In this document: piece after piece, positions 41,493 through 50,381 of the stretch
Layout of the letters: every line of letters begins with the position of its first letter
Position numbering within the stretch: position 1 is the stretch's first letter
Origin: BM714 sp964484935
GTDB taxonomy: Bacteria; Bacillota; Clostridia; Peptostreptococcales; BM714
Direction: 5' to 3'
Length of the DNA stretch: 64,000 nt
Assembly: GCA_964484935.1 (NCBI GenBank)
Contig: CAZAFW010000001.1
Coordinates: 124,001-188,000, forward strand
Made by a program: the position numbers and the translations under genes
The notes under the pieces: generated by a model
Told to the model about the DNA's origin: nothing
The model's input: the letters and a program-made list of their open reading frames with translations, nothing else
Database searches by the model: none

Positions 41493-42206
41493 TCAGCTTT
41501 TTCTCAATGATTTGAATATGCTTCGAATATCTTTTTCATCAACTTCCAACCAATTGTCACGCTCTGAAATGTCATGAAGATAATGGGCATCCGAATTTGA
41601 GACGAAGCAAAAATTCTTATACATAGGGTTCTTTGCTGTGAATTTTTCATGCGTCGTTATTTTTGAAAGCTCCAAGGCATCCACATTCAAGTCGGGCGGC
41701 AAGAAACCCAGATTTGCAATTAGACTAAACGCCTTTCTGTCTATGTGGGCCGGTATTGCAAGCCCATCATGCTCATGCACCAATTCAACCAATGCATAGA
41801 TATTTAAACCAACCGAATGTATCAGCAGGCGTTTTTCTTCGCCTTTCAATTCGTCATTTTCATCGAATATCAATTGCCTTCCCAACAATTCCTCGGGATT
41901 GGAAATCCATTCAAAATGCTTGAAGAGTTCGTCTTGAAACGAATTGATCTTTTCAATTGTTTCGAACAGGCAAAGCACATGCACTTCCTCTTTTGTCTGA
42001 ACTTCCATTCCCGGTACAACTATTATTCCATTCTTTCGGCCCAACTCCATGCAAGCCTCACAGTTTGCCGCATTGTTGTGGTCTGTTACCGCTATCGCGT
42101 CAAGCCCTTTTAATAAAGACATGTTTATTATATTGTTTGGAGTCATATCCTCATCGCCGCACGGTGAAAGCGCCGAATGGATATGGAAGTCGTAATAAAG
42201 CTTCAT
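41493..42206 (-). CDS. PHP domain metal-dependent phosphoesterase
   Basis: A 237-residue PHP-superfamily protein. It has the four-part metal signature: DFHIHSALSPCGDEDMTP, AVTDHNNAANCEACMELG, GMEVQTKEEVHVLCLF and a late FVSNSDAHYLHDI, plus PAHIDRKAF in the middle. Such proteins hydrolyse phosphate esters of sugars or nucleotides; the substrate is unknown here. I use ATG 42206, which overlaps the DRTGG gene stop (ATGA), and the preceding RBS is GGGAATG. The same gene set in clostridia often carries a PHP gene beside hydrogenase-type iron-sulfur proteins. Confidence 0.85.
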   Translation of the reverse strand: MKLYYDFHIHSALSPCGDEDMTPNNIINMSLLKGLDAIAVTDHNNAANCEACMELGRKNGIIVVPGMEVQTKEEVHVLCLFETIEKINSFQDELFKHFEWISNPEELLGRQLIFDENDELKGEEKRLLIHSVGLNIYALVELVHEHDGLAIPAHIDRKAFSLIANLGFLPPDLNVDALELSKITTHEKFTAKNPMYKNFCFVSNSDAHYLHDISERDNWLEVDEKDIRSIFKSLRKS

Positions 42207-42538
42207 TTCATTCCCATCTCGTTTAGTTTGCATGCCAATGTAAAACTGTCAAGTTCGGAAGTGCATACAATTATATTCTCTTCATCCGCTTTCGCCAAAG
42301 TCTCTTCCTCCACTTCAATGGATTCAGGCACTATTACCATAGGCATTTCAAGAAGTGAGGCAACAGCTATTATGTTGAGGTGTGTCTGAACGGTAATCCA
42401 AATATCTCCTTTGCTTCCGTTTGCCATGACCCAACTCAAAAGATCGCAAATATAAACTCCGTCCACGATTTTCATTGAATCCTTTTCGCCACTTAGCTGG
42501 TTCAATTTCAGTTCATCGATAATTTCATTGATGATCAT
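42203..42538 (-). CDS. DRTGG domain protein (second copy)
   Basis: A 111-residue protein in the DRTGG family: a MKIVDGVYICDLLSWVMANGSKGDIWITVQTH core and LNIIAVASLLEMPMVIVPES. DRTGG domains occur next to CBS domains and in phosphotransacetylase N-termini, and may bind a nucleotide. It overlaps the end of the hydrogenase-like gene and is coupled to the PHP gene. It resembles, at a distance, the DRTGG protein at 44249-44605, so the cluster has two paralogous copies. Confidence 0.78.
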   Translation of the reverse strand: MIINEIIDELKLNQLSGEKDSMKIVDGVYICDLLSWVMANGSKGDIWITVQTHLNIIAVASLLEMPMVIVPESIEVEEETLAKADEENIIVCTSELDSFTLACKLNEMGMK

Positions 42539-43799
42539 TATTAACCTCCTGTCCTTTTCTTATTATGCAATCGTCAATTGAAGCTTCTCCCCGTACAATA
42601 TCTTCCGCCAAAGCTCTGCAGCTTGGAGCTCCGCATGTTCCACAGTCTATTCCCGGCAGTTGCTTGTATATCTTCTCTATCATGTCCATCTTATTTATTG
42701 CCACACGAATGTCCGAATCCAATTTCATCACATTTTTAGGCTTAATTTCATCAACCCAATCTTTCATTTCTTCATTGATTTTCCCTATGGCTTTTTCCCT
42801 GTCAATTGCCTCGAATTGTTTCTCCCCGATTTCTTCGGAAATGCGTCTTATTCTAGCTTTTGCGATAAATGAATTCTCCATTGTGAGTGGACCTCCAATA
42901 CATCCATTTACGCATGCATATCCCTCGAAAAAATCCACATCGTTGAGCTTTCCAAGTTCCATTCCTTCCAATACTTCAATTACATTTTCTATGCCGTCAA
43001 CAGCAAGATAATTTTTGGCTTTTATGCTGAAACTCTGTCCGTTTGCTTTTGCCCACCCTATTCCGACACTTGACGAGTTCTGCACTTGTTTTCGTATCTC
43101 CACATCCGGATAAATCTTCAAGATCTTGGAATAAACCGATTCTATTGAAATAGCTCTATCGACATACGACTTTCTTATTCCGACCGGGTTCTTAATGCTT
43201 GTTATCTTAGCTGGACATTCCGTTATATAAAATGTCCCAATTTCATCCATAGGTATTCCGGTTTTTTCCACAGCTTCCTTCTTGGCAAATCTAGCAGCAA
43301 TTTCCATCGGTGTCTCAAGCTTGATTATCCTGTCTATAAGAGAAGGAAACCTTATTTGTATCAGTCTTATTATTGCAGGGCAAAGAGTCGAAATAAGCGG
43401 ACCTTCTTTTTCTCTGTTTTCCAATCTGTCTTTCAACGCTATTGAAAGATAGTCAGCGGCCTTGGCAACATCATAAACTTCATCGAAACCCAAATCGTAA
43501 AAAGAATTGAATATCTTGTTTATTTTCTTGCTCAAGTGAAATTGTCCATAAATCGGAATAGAAACCAGCGCTATATTGTATTTGTATTTCTTCATGTCGG
43601 ACAATTCATCCGTCAATGCTCTTTTCGCGTGATATGGGCATACTCTTATGCACTCTCCGCAATCTATGCAGCGTTCATTTATGATTTCAGCTTTTCCATT
43701 GCGTAGGCGTATAGCCTCGGTCGGACATCTTTTCAAGCAATTAGTGCATCCATTGCACTTTGTTATATCCAAATTGACTGAATGCCAATAATTTTCCAT
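42525..43799 (-). CDS. [FeFe]-hydrogenase-like iron-sulfur protein with degenerate H-cluster motifs
   Basis: A 424-residue multi-domain Fe-S protein (numbering below is one higher than from ATG 43799). N-terminal 2x[4Fe-4S] ferredoxin: C16,C19,C22,C26 and C45,C48,C51,C55. The central domain is that of the hydrogenase large subunit with all four H-cluster cysteines: C141 (STLCPAI, the L1 position), C196 (ECPAKI, L2), C297 and C301 (ACVNGCIGG, L3), but the surrounding catalytic residues of TSCCP and MPCxxK are altered. A C-terminal RnfB-like Fe-S module has C387,C390,C395,C412. It is more likely a sensor or regulatory hydrogenase relative than an enzyme evolving hydrogen. It sits amid DRTGG, anti-sigma-like and HATPase genes. 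Confidence 0.85.
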   Translation of the reverse strand: MENYWHSVNLDITKCNGCTNCLKRCPTEAIRLRNGKAEIINERCIDCGECIRVCPYHAKRALTDELSDMKKYKYNIALVSIPIYGQFHLSKKINKIFNSFYDLGFDEVYDVAKAADYLSIALKDRLENREKEGPLISTLCPAIIRLIQIRFPSLIDRIIKLETPMEIAARFAKKEAVEKTGIPMDEIGTFYITECPAKITSIKNPVGIRKSYVDRAISIESVYSKILKIYPDVEIRKQVQNSSSVGIGWAKANGQSFSIKAKNYLAVDGIENVIEVLEGMELGKLNDVDFFEGYACVNGCIGGPLTMENSFIAKARIRRISEEIGEKQFEAIDREKAIGKINEEMKDWVDEIKPKNVMKLDSDIRVAINKMDMIEKIYKQLPGIDCGTCGAPSCRALAEDIVRGEASIDDCIIRKGQEVNNDHQ

Positions 43800-43812
43800 C
43801 AAATTCCCTCCA

Positions 43813-44244
43813 TCAAATATTAAAAATCATTTCCACTTTTGTTTCCGCTCCCTTGGAAGATTCAATACTGAATTGGTCACTTGTTCTTTTCATATTAGGC
43901 AATCCCATGCCTGCCCCAAAGCCCATTTCACGCGCTTCATTCGAGGCTGTTGAAAATCCTTTTGTCATAGCTTTTTCAATATTTTCGATTCCATTTCCCT
44001 TGTCATGTGCTGTTACAGTTATTTTGTCGTGCGAAATTTCTGTGGTGATTTTGCCTCCTTCAGAATGAATAACTATGTTTATTTCCGACTCGTAAGCAGC
44101 TATTGCCACCCTTCTTACAACCTTTGCGTCGATGCCGATTTGATTCAACACTTTCTTGATGTTGCTTGATGCAAGTCCCGCCTTTGAAAACTCTTCTTTG
44201 CCGACTTCGTATTCAAGCTTTATTGTTTTTTCCAATTCAGCCAT
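43813..44244 (-). CDS. Anti-sigma factor-like HATPase (RsbW/SpoIIAB type)
   Basis: A 143-residue GHKL ATPase similar to anti-sigma regulatory factors: AIAAYESEINIVIHSEGG (N box), HDKGNGIENIEKAMTKGFSTASNEAREMGFGAGMGLPNMKRTSD (G1 and G2 region). Such proteins are Ser/Thr kinases or sequestering factors for sigma factors. No sigma factor and no STAS anti-anti-sigma gene is adjacent. It is placed between a DRTGG gene and the hydrogenase-like gene, four bases from the former. Confidence 0.8.
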   Translation of the reverse strand: MAELEKTIKLEYEVGKEEFSKAGLASSNIKKVLNQIGIDAKVVRRVAIAAYESEINIVIHSEGGKITTEISHDKITVTAHDKGNGIENIEKAMTKGFSTASNEAREMGFGAGMGLPNMKRTSDQFSIESSKGAETKVEMIFNI

Positions 44245-44248
44245 ATTA

Positions 44249-44605
44249 TTATGCCCCTTCTATTTTGATTGCTCCAAGTCCGCTCTTATAGAGCATACCG
44301 CTTGCTTCGAACAAAGTATGTTTAACTCCCATTAAAACCATTTTCTTTTCTCGTGCCAACCTGCAAACCTCTTCGTTGGGCTTTTTCCCCCTTACGAATA
44401 CAATATTGGACAAATCTAGCATTTCTGCAGTCCTTATTACTTGCAGATTGGTGAGTCCAGTCAAAAGAAGTACCTTGTCATCAACAAAAGCCAATACATC
44501 GCTCATCAAATCACATGAAAAAGCTGCTTCCACTTCCCTGTCCATGTATTCTTCTCCTGCCAATATTTCGGCATCGAGTATTTCTTTTGCTTCTCTAAGT
44601 AACAT
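44249..44605 (-). CDS. DRTGG domain protein (first copy)
   Basis: A 118-residue protein: LREAKEILDAEILAGEEYMDREVEAAFSCDLMSDVLAFVDDKVLLLTGLTN, then VIRTAEMLDLSNIVFVRGKKP. This is the DRTGG-type fold. The ATG overlaps the end of the SPOR gene; an in-frame GTG is directly before it. Coupled translation with the SPOR gene upstream and the anti-sigma-like gene downstream is suggested by the spacing. Confidence 0.75.
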   Translation of the reverse strand: MLLREAKEILDAEILAGEEYMDREVEAAFSCDLMSDVLAFVDDKVLLLTGLTNLQVIRTAEMLDLSNIVFVRGKKPNEEVCRLAREKKMVLMGVKHTLFEASGMLYKSGLGAIKIEGA

Positions 44606-45507
44606 CACAATCCCCCTTCAACACCTTCGATTCCTTCGATATAAAGTTCCGACAAATCGTCCATGAATCCTTCATTTTCAGTTTCGGCAACTTTAAGCAA
44701 AACTTCCTCAACCGATTCATGCCAATCATCAATTCCTTCAAAAATAAATCCAGCTGAATCGAGATCATCAAGCCTCAGCCTCATACTTTCCAACTCGTCC
44801 AACTTATTGTTTGCTGTTTCTTTAAAATCTCCAAGTTTCAAATTTGAATTCAAATATGCTACATAATCGGATTGAACCTCTCCAATCATCGAAATCATAC
44901 TCTCATAATCCTTTACACATGCGAGTGCATCTTCTTCATTGTCCTCCTCATATGAAAATTCAACTGTTTTTTCGATCCTGTATAAAAAGGCATCGTCTGC
45001 AATATCCCTTGCGGCATTTTTGAAATACTCATCAAGGGCGCTGTCTGCATAGACAATATTCAAAACCTTGAAATTGTTCCCGTCTACAATTATTCCTGCC
45101 TCACCCTTATCGTCCAATTCACCCAAAAACTTTTCTGCATTTTCCCGCTTTGAAAATCCTCCAAGCTGATAAGCATAGAGATTCAAATCAATTTGTCCGG
45201 TCTTCATGCCAGGCTTTATATTTTCATTTTCAATGCCGGTTTCCACCTGATCTTCAATTTTTTCTTCCCTAGTTTCATCTTCTTGAATTTCGTCAGGCTT
45301 TATTTCCAACATATCCGATATTTCCCTGCTTTGCTCTTCATCGGATCCCGAAGCTTCAGCCGATATGGGTTTTTCATTTCCTGAAAGCATGAATTTCACT
45401 CCGTAAAAACCCACCAATGCCGAAATTACGCATAAAAACAAAATTGAAAGAATTATTCTTCCGCTTCTGTTTTTTCTGCTTCTTTTTCTTTTATATCTCT
45501 GTGCCAT
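44605..45507 (-). CDS. Membrane-anchored SPOR domain protein
   Basis: A 300-residue protein with a very basic start (KRKRSRKNRSGR), one transmembrane helix (about 19-40), an acidic linker (about 45-100), and a SPOR-like domain (about 108-160, with YAYQLGGFSKRENAEKFLGELDD). SPOR domains bind denuded peptidoglycan glycan. The C-terminal 130 residues are acidic and helical without a recognisable domain. It is the first gene of the seven-gene set before rnf; whether its function is tied to the downstream redox genes is unclear. Confidence 0.7.
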   Translation of the reverse strand: MAQRYKRKRSRKNRSGRIILSILFLCVISALVGFYGVKFMLSGNEKPISAEASGSDEEQSREISDMLEIKPDEIQEDETREEKIEDQVETGIENENIKPGMKTGQIDLNLYAYQLGGFSKRENAEKFLGELDDKGEAGIIVDGNNFKVLNIVYADSALDEYFKNAARDIADDAFLYRIEKTVEFSYEEDNEEDALACVKDYESMISMIGEVQSDYVAYLNSNLKLGDFKETANNKLDELESMRLRLDDLDSAGFIFEGIDDWHESVEEVLLKVAETENEGFMDDLSELYIEGIEGVEGGL

Positions 45508-45536
45508 AATATCATCCCCGCTTCGTTAATATTATA

Positions 45537-47024
45537 TCATATTTGTTTGTCTGTATTGTCCAGGATTTTTTTAGTTCTTATTTTTCTTTCCGCCATTTCA
45601 ACCGGTGATTCAATATAGTCCCTCACCTGCTTGTAGTTTGCCGTCCTTAATATTCTGTTTTCTTCAAGTGATACGAATTTTGTCATCACTCCAGACCCGA
45701 AGGCAATTACCGTTTGAAGGTCGTTCATCATCTGTATGTTGTAAAGACATTCCTTACCGGGTTTTGCATATCCTATGTTCTCCATGTTTCCAAGCATGTA
45801 CTTTTGCCTGTACATATAGTATGGCTCCATACCCAGTGAAACTGCTCCGTTTTCAGCAATGTTAATCATTTGGGCAACAGCATCCTCGCCAGGAAGCATT
45901 TGCACTAAGGAGCTCTTCCTCATTTCGGCATTCTTCTTCAAAGCCAGAGTGTGTACCGTCAAATTGTCCGGCCTTATTATTGATACATTTTTCATTGTGG
46001 ATTCCATTTCAGGGATATCTTCTCCCGGAAGCCCGACTATCAAGTCCATATTTACTGAATTGAATCCGTACGGCTTGACCATTTCCCATGCTTTGTGCAC
46101 ATCCTCGGATGTATGGCCCCTCCTTACCGTTTCCAAAGTCTTGTTGTTGAATGTTTGCGGATTTATGCTTATTCTGTCTACACCTGAATTTTTCAACACG
46201 GACAGTTTCTTTTCATCTATTGTATCAGGCCTTCCGGCTTCTACTGTAAATTCCTTCAATCCGCTTAAATCAAGTGTCCCGTTCAAAACGTCCAAGACTT
46301 CCCTTAGCATGGGGGCTGACAGTTCCGTGGGTGTGCCTCCACCCATGTAGACCGTTTCGATTTCATGGTGCGCAATTTCTTTTGCGTAGCGTCTTATTTC
46401 CACCGCCAAAGCCTTCACGTACTTTTCTTTCATGCCGTCTGCCGCATTCACCTTTGTCGGGAATGAACAATAGAGGCATTTGCTGGGACAAAAGGGTATC
46501 CCTATATAAACTGAAATTTTTTTTGGATCCGGAGGATAAATAAAATCGTGCTCCAGACCTGCAACCCTCATGAGGAGATTTATTTTTTCTTTTGAAATCA
46601 AATATTCGCTTTCCAATTTAAATCTTATCTCTTCCTGATTCATTCCGCTTTGAATCATTTCATGGACAAGCTTGGACGGCTTTATTCCCGTCAGGGTCCC
46701 CCACGGAAGAATATTCGCGCTTTCATCCCCGAGAATAGTCTTTACCATCAAATGCTTCAACCTTCTGCGCACTTGCCTTTTGTTTTCCCGCGCGTCCCCT
46801 GAAGGCTTTTTGACTGTTTCGCTTTTTTCAGAAATTGCGTTTTTTTCGTTCTTCCATACTACTCTCAAATTGAAGGCATCTTCTTCCCTTTTGTGGATTA
46901 TTGCCAAAAAGGGACCGCATGCATCCAGGTCCCTCGTAGCTTCCAAATCTTCAGTTTTAAAGATTGCCTTTGCCAAAGCCTCTATATCGTAACGATAAGT
47001 CGAATCCGTCATGTATATCTTCAT
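45537..47024 (-). CDS. hemZ: Oxygen-independent coproporphyrinogen III dehydrogenase HemZ
   Basis: A 495-residue radical SAM enzyme of the HemZ/HemN group. The cluster motif is CPSKCLYC (C179, C183, C186) in IGIPFCPSKCLYCSFPT. It also has VYMGGGTPTELS, ISINPQTFNNKTLETVRRGHT and GLPGEDIPEME, shared with coproporphyrinogen oxidases. The 165-residue N-terminal extension is normal for HemZ. It may act in anaerobic haem synthesis, but no other haem gene is in the window, so its substrate is uncertain. It follows the metallo-beta-lactamase-fold gene by four bases. Confidence 0.9.
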   Translation of the reverse strand: MKIYMTDSTYRYDIEALAKAIFKTEDLEATRDLDACGPFLAIIHKREEDAFNLRVVWKNEKNAISEKSETVKKPSGDARENKRQVRRRLKHLMVKTILGDESANILPWGTLTGIKPSKLVHEMIQSGMNQEEIRFKLESEYLISKEKINLLMRVAGLEHDFIYPPDPKKISVYIGIPFCPSKCLYCSFPTKVNAADGMKEKYVKALAVEIRRYAKEIAHHEIETVYMGGGTPTELSAPMLREVLDVLNGTLDLSGLKEFTVEAGRPDTIDEKKLSVLKNSGVDRISINPQTFNNKTLETVRRGHTSEDVHKAWEMVKPYGFNSVNMDLIVGLPGEDIPEMESTMKNVSIIRPDNLTVHTLALKKNAEMRKSSLVQMLPGEDAVAQMINIAENGAVSLGMEPYYMYRQKYMLGNMENIGYAKPGKECLYNIQMMNDLQTVIAFGSGVMTKFVSLEENRILRTANYKQVRDYIESPVEMAERKIRTKKILDNTDKQI

Positions 47025-47028
47025 TAAA

Positions 47029-47661
47029 TCAATTCCTCATCTGCAATATGAATGGATTGCTCTTTCTTTCGATTCCTATTGTTGTTTCGGGTCCATGACC
47101 CGGAAATACTCTTGTCTCATCCGGAAATATCATGAGCCTGTCCATTATCGACGACATAAGGGCCCCCATCGAACCCTTGTCCAGGTCCGTTCTTCCAATT
47201 GAACCTCTGAAAAGAGTGTCTCCCGAAAAAAGCGCATCCTCTATTTGAAGGCATATCCCTCCTGCGGAATGTCCCGGAGTATGAATGACAACGGCAATTA
47301 CGCCGTCTACCCTTATAGTATCTCCGTCTTTCAGCAAGCCGTCTTCATGAAAGCTTATGTTGTCACCTCCGGACATTGCGGACATGTTTCTTTGCGCATC
47401 GTGCAGCATGTATGCGTCTTTTTTATGGATCAGAATCTCCGCATTCGTTATTCGCCTTAATTCTTCGGCTGCCCCGATATGATCCAGATGTCCGTGTGTC
47501 AAAACGATTTTTTTCGCTTTGAGTTTACGCTTTTGTAGATATGCAACTATGTCTTTAACATTTCCGCCCGGATCCACAACCATGGCTTCGTTCAATTCCC
47601 CACCATGTACAATATAGCAATTTGCCGCATAAATTCCTGTTACAAGACGTTCAATCTGCAT
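47029..47661 (-). CDS. MBL-fold hydrolase, glyoxalase II-like
   Basis: A 210-residue single-domain metallo-beta-lactamase-fold protein. Motifs: VLTHGHLDHIGAAEEL (HxHxDH), HTPGHSAGGICLQ, FSGDTLFRGSIGRTDL and FPGHGPETTIG. This is the pattern of small glyoxalase II-like or YcbL-like hydrolases acting on thioesters; the substrate is unknown. I use ATG 47661 for the AGGTGG RBS. Lies between dtd and hemZ, a common clostridial arrangement. Confidence 0.88.
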   Translation of the reverse strand: MQIERLVTGIYAANCYIVHGGELNEAMVVDPGGNVKDIVAYLQKRKLKAKKIVLTHGHLDHIGAAEELRRITNAEILIHKKDAYMLHDAQRNMSAMSGGDNISFHEDGLLKDGDTIRVDGVIAVVIHTPGHSAGGICLQIEDALFSGDTLFRGSIGRTDLDKGSMGALMSSIMDRLMIFPDETRVFPGHGPETTIGIERKSNPFILQMRN

Positions 47662-47671
47662 TTTGCACCAC

Positions 47672-48121
47672 CTAAAATTTTTTATTGCTGTCCACCAGCA
47701 GTGTGACAGGTCCATCATTTTGTATGTCCACAATCATGTGTGTTTTAAAAACACCCGTTTCAACATGAATTCCAAGCATCTTCGCCTCTTCTACAAACAT
47801 TTCATAAAGCTCGTTTGCAGGCTCCGGCTTAGCCGCGCAGGTAAATCCCGGGCGTCTTCCTTTTCGGCAGTCGCCAAGCAATGTGAACTGGGATATTACA
47901 AGCATTTCCCCTTTTATATCCAAAAGTGAAAGATTCATTTTTTCATTCTCGTCTTCGAAAATCCTCAGGTTTGCGATTTTATCCACCATGTATTTTGAAT
48001 CCTTCGGGCCGTCGCCTTCCTCTACCCCCAAAAGCACTGTAAGCCCTTTTTCTATTTCCCCTCTTGTCTCTCCATCCACCGAAACGCTCGATGTTGAAAC
48101 CCTTTGAACAACAGCTCTCAT
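47672..48121 (-). CDS. dtd: D-aminoacyl-tRNA deacylase
   Basis: A 149-residue enzyme that removes D-amino acids (and Gly from tRNA(Ala)) from mischarged tRNA. The typical motifs are MRAVVQRVSTSSVSVDGE at the start, the LVISQFTLLGDC strand and the cross-subunit GP motif in NDGPVTLLVDS near the end. The ATG follows AGGAGG. It lies downstream of relA by ten bases, the standard Firmicutes order relA-dtd. Confidence 0.95.
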   Translation of the reverse strand: MRAVVQRVSTSSVSVDGETRGEIEKGLTVLLGVEEGDGPKDSKYMVDKIANLRIFEDENEKMNLSLLDIKGEMLVISQFTLLGDCRKGRRPGFTCAAKPEPANELYEMFVEEAKMLGIHVETGVFKTHMIVDIQNDGPVTLLVDSNKKF

Positions 48122-48131
48122 ATTTTTCCTC

Positions 48132-50315
48132 CTAGGAAGTCACACGCTTGACATCCATTACTTCCGGTTTGTTCTTTAATTTGGTTATCAGTTTTTCCAA
48201 TTGGCTTGTATCGAAAATTAGTATGGTCAAATTTATTATTGCCACTTTTTCTTTTGTTATCTTTGCATTGATTCCAACCACTTCAAGATTGACTTCCGAT
48301 ATTATGTTTGTGATTTCTGAAAGCAAGCCTTTCTTGTCAGGCGCCACGATCTGTATGCCTGTTTCATAGGAAGTGTCCTTGTCCATGTTCCATTCCACCT
48401 CTATGAATCGGTCGGCAGTCTTGTCTTCGTTCTTTATGTTTGGACAATCTTTTCGGTGAATCGTTATTCCCCTGCCTCGAGTTATGAAACCAATTATGTC
48501 GTCTCCCGGAACCGGACTGCAGCATTTTGCAAAACGGACCAATATGCTGTCTATCCCCTTCACCGTTATTCCCTGATCCTGTTTTCGTTTCTTCTTGTCC
48601 GTTTTATCAGTTTTCTTTTTTGTCTTTTCAGCCAATTCCTCTTCTACTGTCATTTTCTTGTCGTCTTTATGCTCAGCCCTGAATTTTTCCTTCAATTTAG
48701 GCATTACTTGATTAAGGGAAATGCCTCCATATCCCAAAGACGCATATAAATCTTCAATGGCATTGAGACTTAGCTTCTTTACCGCCGAATTGAGCCAATC
48801 GACCTGCAGAAACTCTTTTGTGGAGTATCCGAGTCTTTTGACTTCCTTTTCGAGCATGTCCTTGCCCTTTAAAATATTTTCCTCTTTCCTCTCCTTCTTG
48901 TACCACTGCCTGATTTTGTTTTTCGCCTGGGTGCTTTTTACAAATTTTAGCCAGTCCCTGCTTGGGCCGTTGGAATGGGCGCTGGTTATTACTTCTACGA
49001 TATTTCCCGTTTTCAGCTTGTAGTCAAGCGGAACGATTCTTCCGTCCACCTTGCCACCTATGCAGCTGTTCCCGACTCCCGAATGTATCTTGTATGCAAA
49101 ATCAACCGGCGTCGAGCCAACCGGCAGCTCTACTACATCTCCTTTGGGCGTAAATACAAAAACCTGGTTTGTAAACAAATCTATCTTGAGGGATTCCACG
49201 AATTCCTTGGGATCCTTTAGGTCTCTCTGCCACTCGAGCATTTGCCTCAGCCATGTAAGCTTCTTGTCTATGTTTTCCTCTTCCACTCGGCCTTCCTTGT
49301 ATTTCCAGTGGGCCGCAATACCATATTCGGCTATTTTATGCATGTCTTCAGTTCTTATCTGTATCTCGAACGGCTCGCCTTTCGGACCTATCACTGTAGT
49401 ATGAAGAGACTGGTACATATTGGTCTTCGGCATTGCTATATAGTCTTTGAATCTTCCCGGTATGGGTTTCCACAGAGTATGGACTATACCCAATACACCG
49501 TAGCAATCCTTTATGTTGTCGACAATTACACGTATGGCTGTTAAATCGAATATTTCTTCGAAACTCTTGTTCTGGTAAACCATTTTTTTGTATATGCTGT
49601 AGAAATGTTTTGGGCGCCCGGTAATTTCATACTTGATTTCCATGTCAACCAGTGATTCGTCAAGCATGCTTATTACGCGCTTAATGTATTCTTCCCGCTC
49701 ATCGCGTTTTTTGTTTACCTTTTCAATCAATTCATAGTAACCTTCAGGGTCTATGAATCTGAGTGAAGTATCTTCAAGCTCCCACTTGATTTTCGATATT
49801 CCAAGCCTGTCGGCGATTGGAGCATAGATTTCTATCGTTTCCATCGCCTTTTCTTTTTTCTTCTCCTCATTCATATACTCGAGGGTCCTCATGTTGTGAA
49901 GCCTGTCTGCAAGTTTTATTATTATGACTCGTATGTCCTTTGCCATCGCCAGGAACATCTTTCTAAGATTTTCAGCCTGCCTTTCCTCTTTCGACTCATA
50001 CTTGAGCCGGGTCAGCTTTGTAACACCGTCAACCAGCCAGGCGACTTCCTCTCCGAATTCCTTCGCTATCTCTTTATATTCGTACTTTGTGTCCTCAAGG
50101 ACATCATGAAGCAAACCCGCGACTATCGTATTGTCGTCCATTTCAAGTTCAGCCAATATCAGCGCAACCTGCAAAGGATGAGTGAAATACTTTTCGCCGG
50201 ATTTTCTGACTTGTCCCTCATGGGCGCTTTCAGCAAAGTGATAAGCTTTGATAATATTGGTATATTCAATATTAGGATTATGCTGTTGTATTTGTATTAT
50301 GAAATTCTCCAACAT
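48132..50315 (-). CDS. relA: Bifunctional (p)ppGpp synthetase/hydrolase
   Basis: A 727-residue RelA/SpoT homologue, the main stringent response enzyme of Firmicutes. Domains in order: HD hydrolase (about 25-180, with HPLQVALILAELEMDDNTIVAGLLHDVLEDT), synthetase (about 230-350, with GRPKHFYSIYKKM and the AMPKTNMYQSLHTTV segment), TGS (about 390-450) and a C-terminal ACT domain (about 650-725). The HD motif is intact, so both activities are expected. It has a promoter (50353-50381) within the terminator region after apt. Confidence 0.96.
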   Translation of the reverse strand: MLENFIIQIQQHNPNIEYTNIIKAYHFAESAHEGQVRKSGEKYFTHPLQVALILAELEMDDNTIVAGLLHDVLEDTKYEYKEIAKEFGEEVAWLVDGVTKLTRLKYESKEERQAENLRKMFLAMAKDIRVIIIKLADRLHNMRTLEYMNEEKKKEKAMETIEIYAPIADRLGISKIKWELEDTSLRFIDPEGYYELIEKVNKKRDEREEYIKRVISMLDESLVDMEIKYEITGRPKHFYSIYKKMVYQNKSFEEIFDLTAIRVIVDNIKDCYGVLGIVHTLWKPIPGRFKDYIAMPKTNMYQSLHTTVIGPKGEPFEIQIRTEDMHKIAEYGIAAHWKYKEGRVEEENIDKKLTWLRQMLEWQRDLKDPKEFVESLKIDLFTNQVFVFTPKGDVVELPVGSTPVDFAYKIHSGVGNSCIGGKVDGRIVPLDYKLKTGNIVEVITSAHSNGPSRDWLKFVKSTQAKNKIRQWYKKERKEENILKGKDMLEKEVKRLGYSTKEFLQVDWLNSAVKKLSLNAIEDLYASLGYGGISLNQVMPKLKEKFRAEHKDDKKMTVEEELAEKTKKKTDKTDKKKRKQDQGITVKGIDSILVRFAKCCSPVPGDDIIGFITRGRGITIHRKDCPNIKNEDKTADRFIEVEWNMDKDTSYETGIQIVAPDKKGLLSEITNIISEVNLEVVGINAKITKEKVAIINLTILIFDTSQLEKLITKLKNKPEVMDVKRVTS

Positions 50316-50352
50316 TTATATCCCTCTTTCCTCACAGTGAAAATTTAAATTC

Positions 50353-50381
50353 ATTATATACCAAAGGGCATTTTAAAACAA
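50353..50381 (-). promoter_or_regulatory. Candidate promoter of relA-dtd
   Basis: TTGTTT and TATAAT with a 17-bp spacer, 38 bases before the relA ATG. The -35 hexamer overlaps the 3-prime flank of the apt terminator hairpin. Confidence 0.5.

Noticed and set aside
42525..43799. Active hydrogen-evolving [FeFe]-hydrogenase
   Set aside because: The residues around the H-cluster cysteines are altered and the gene sits with regulator-like genes, so catalysis is unlikely.
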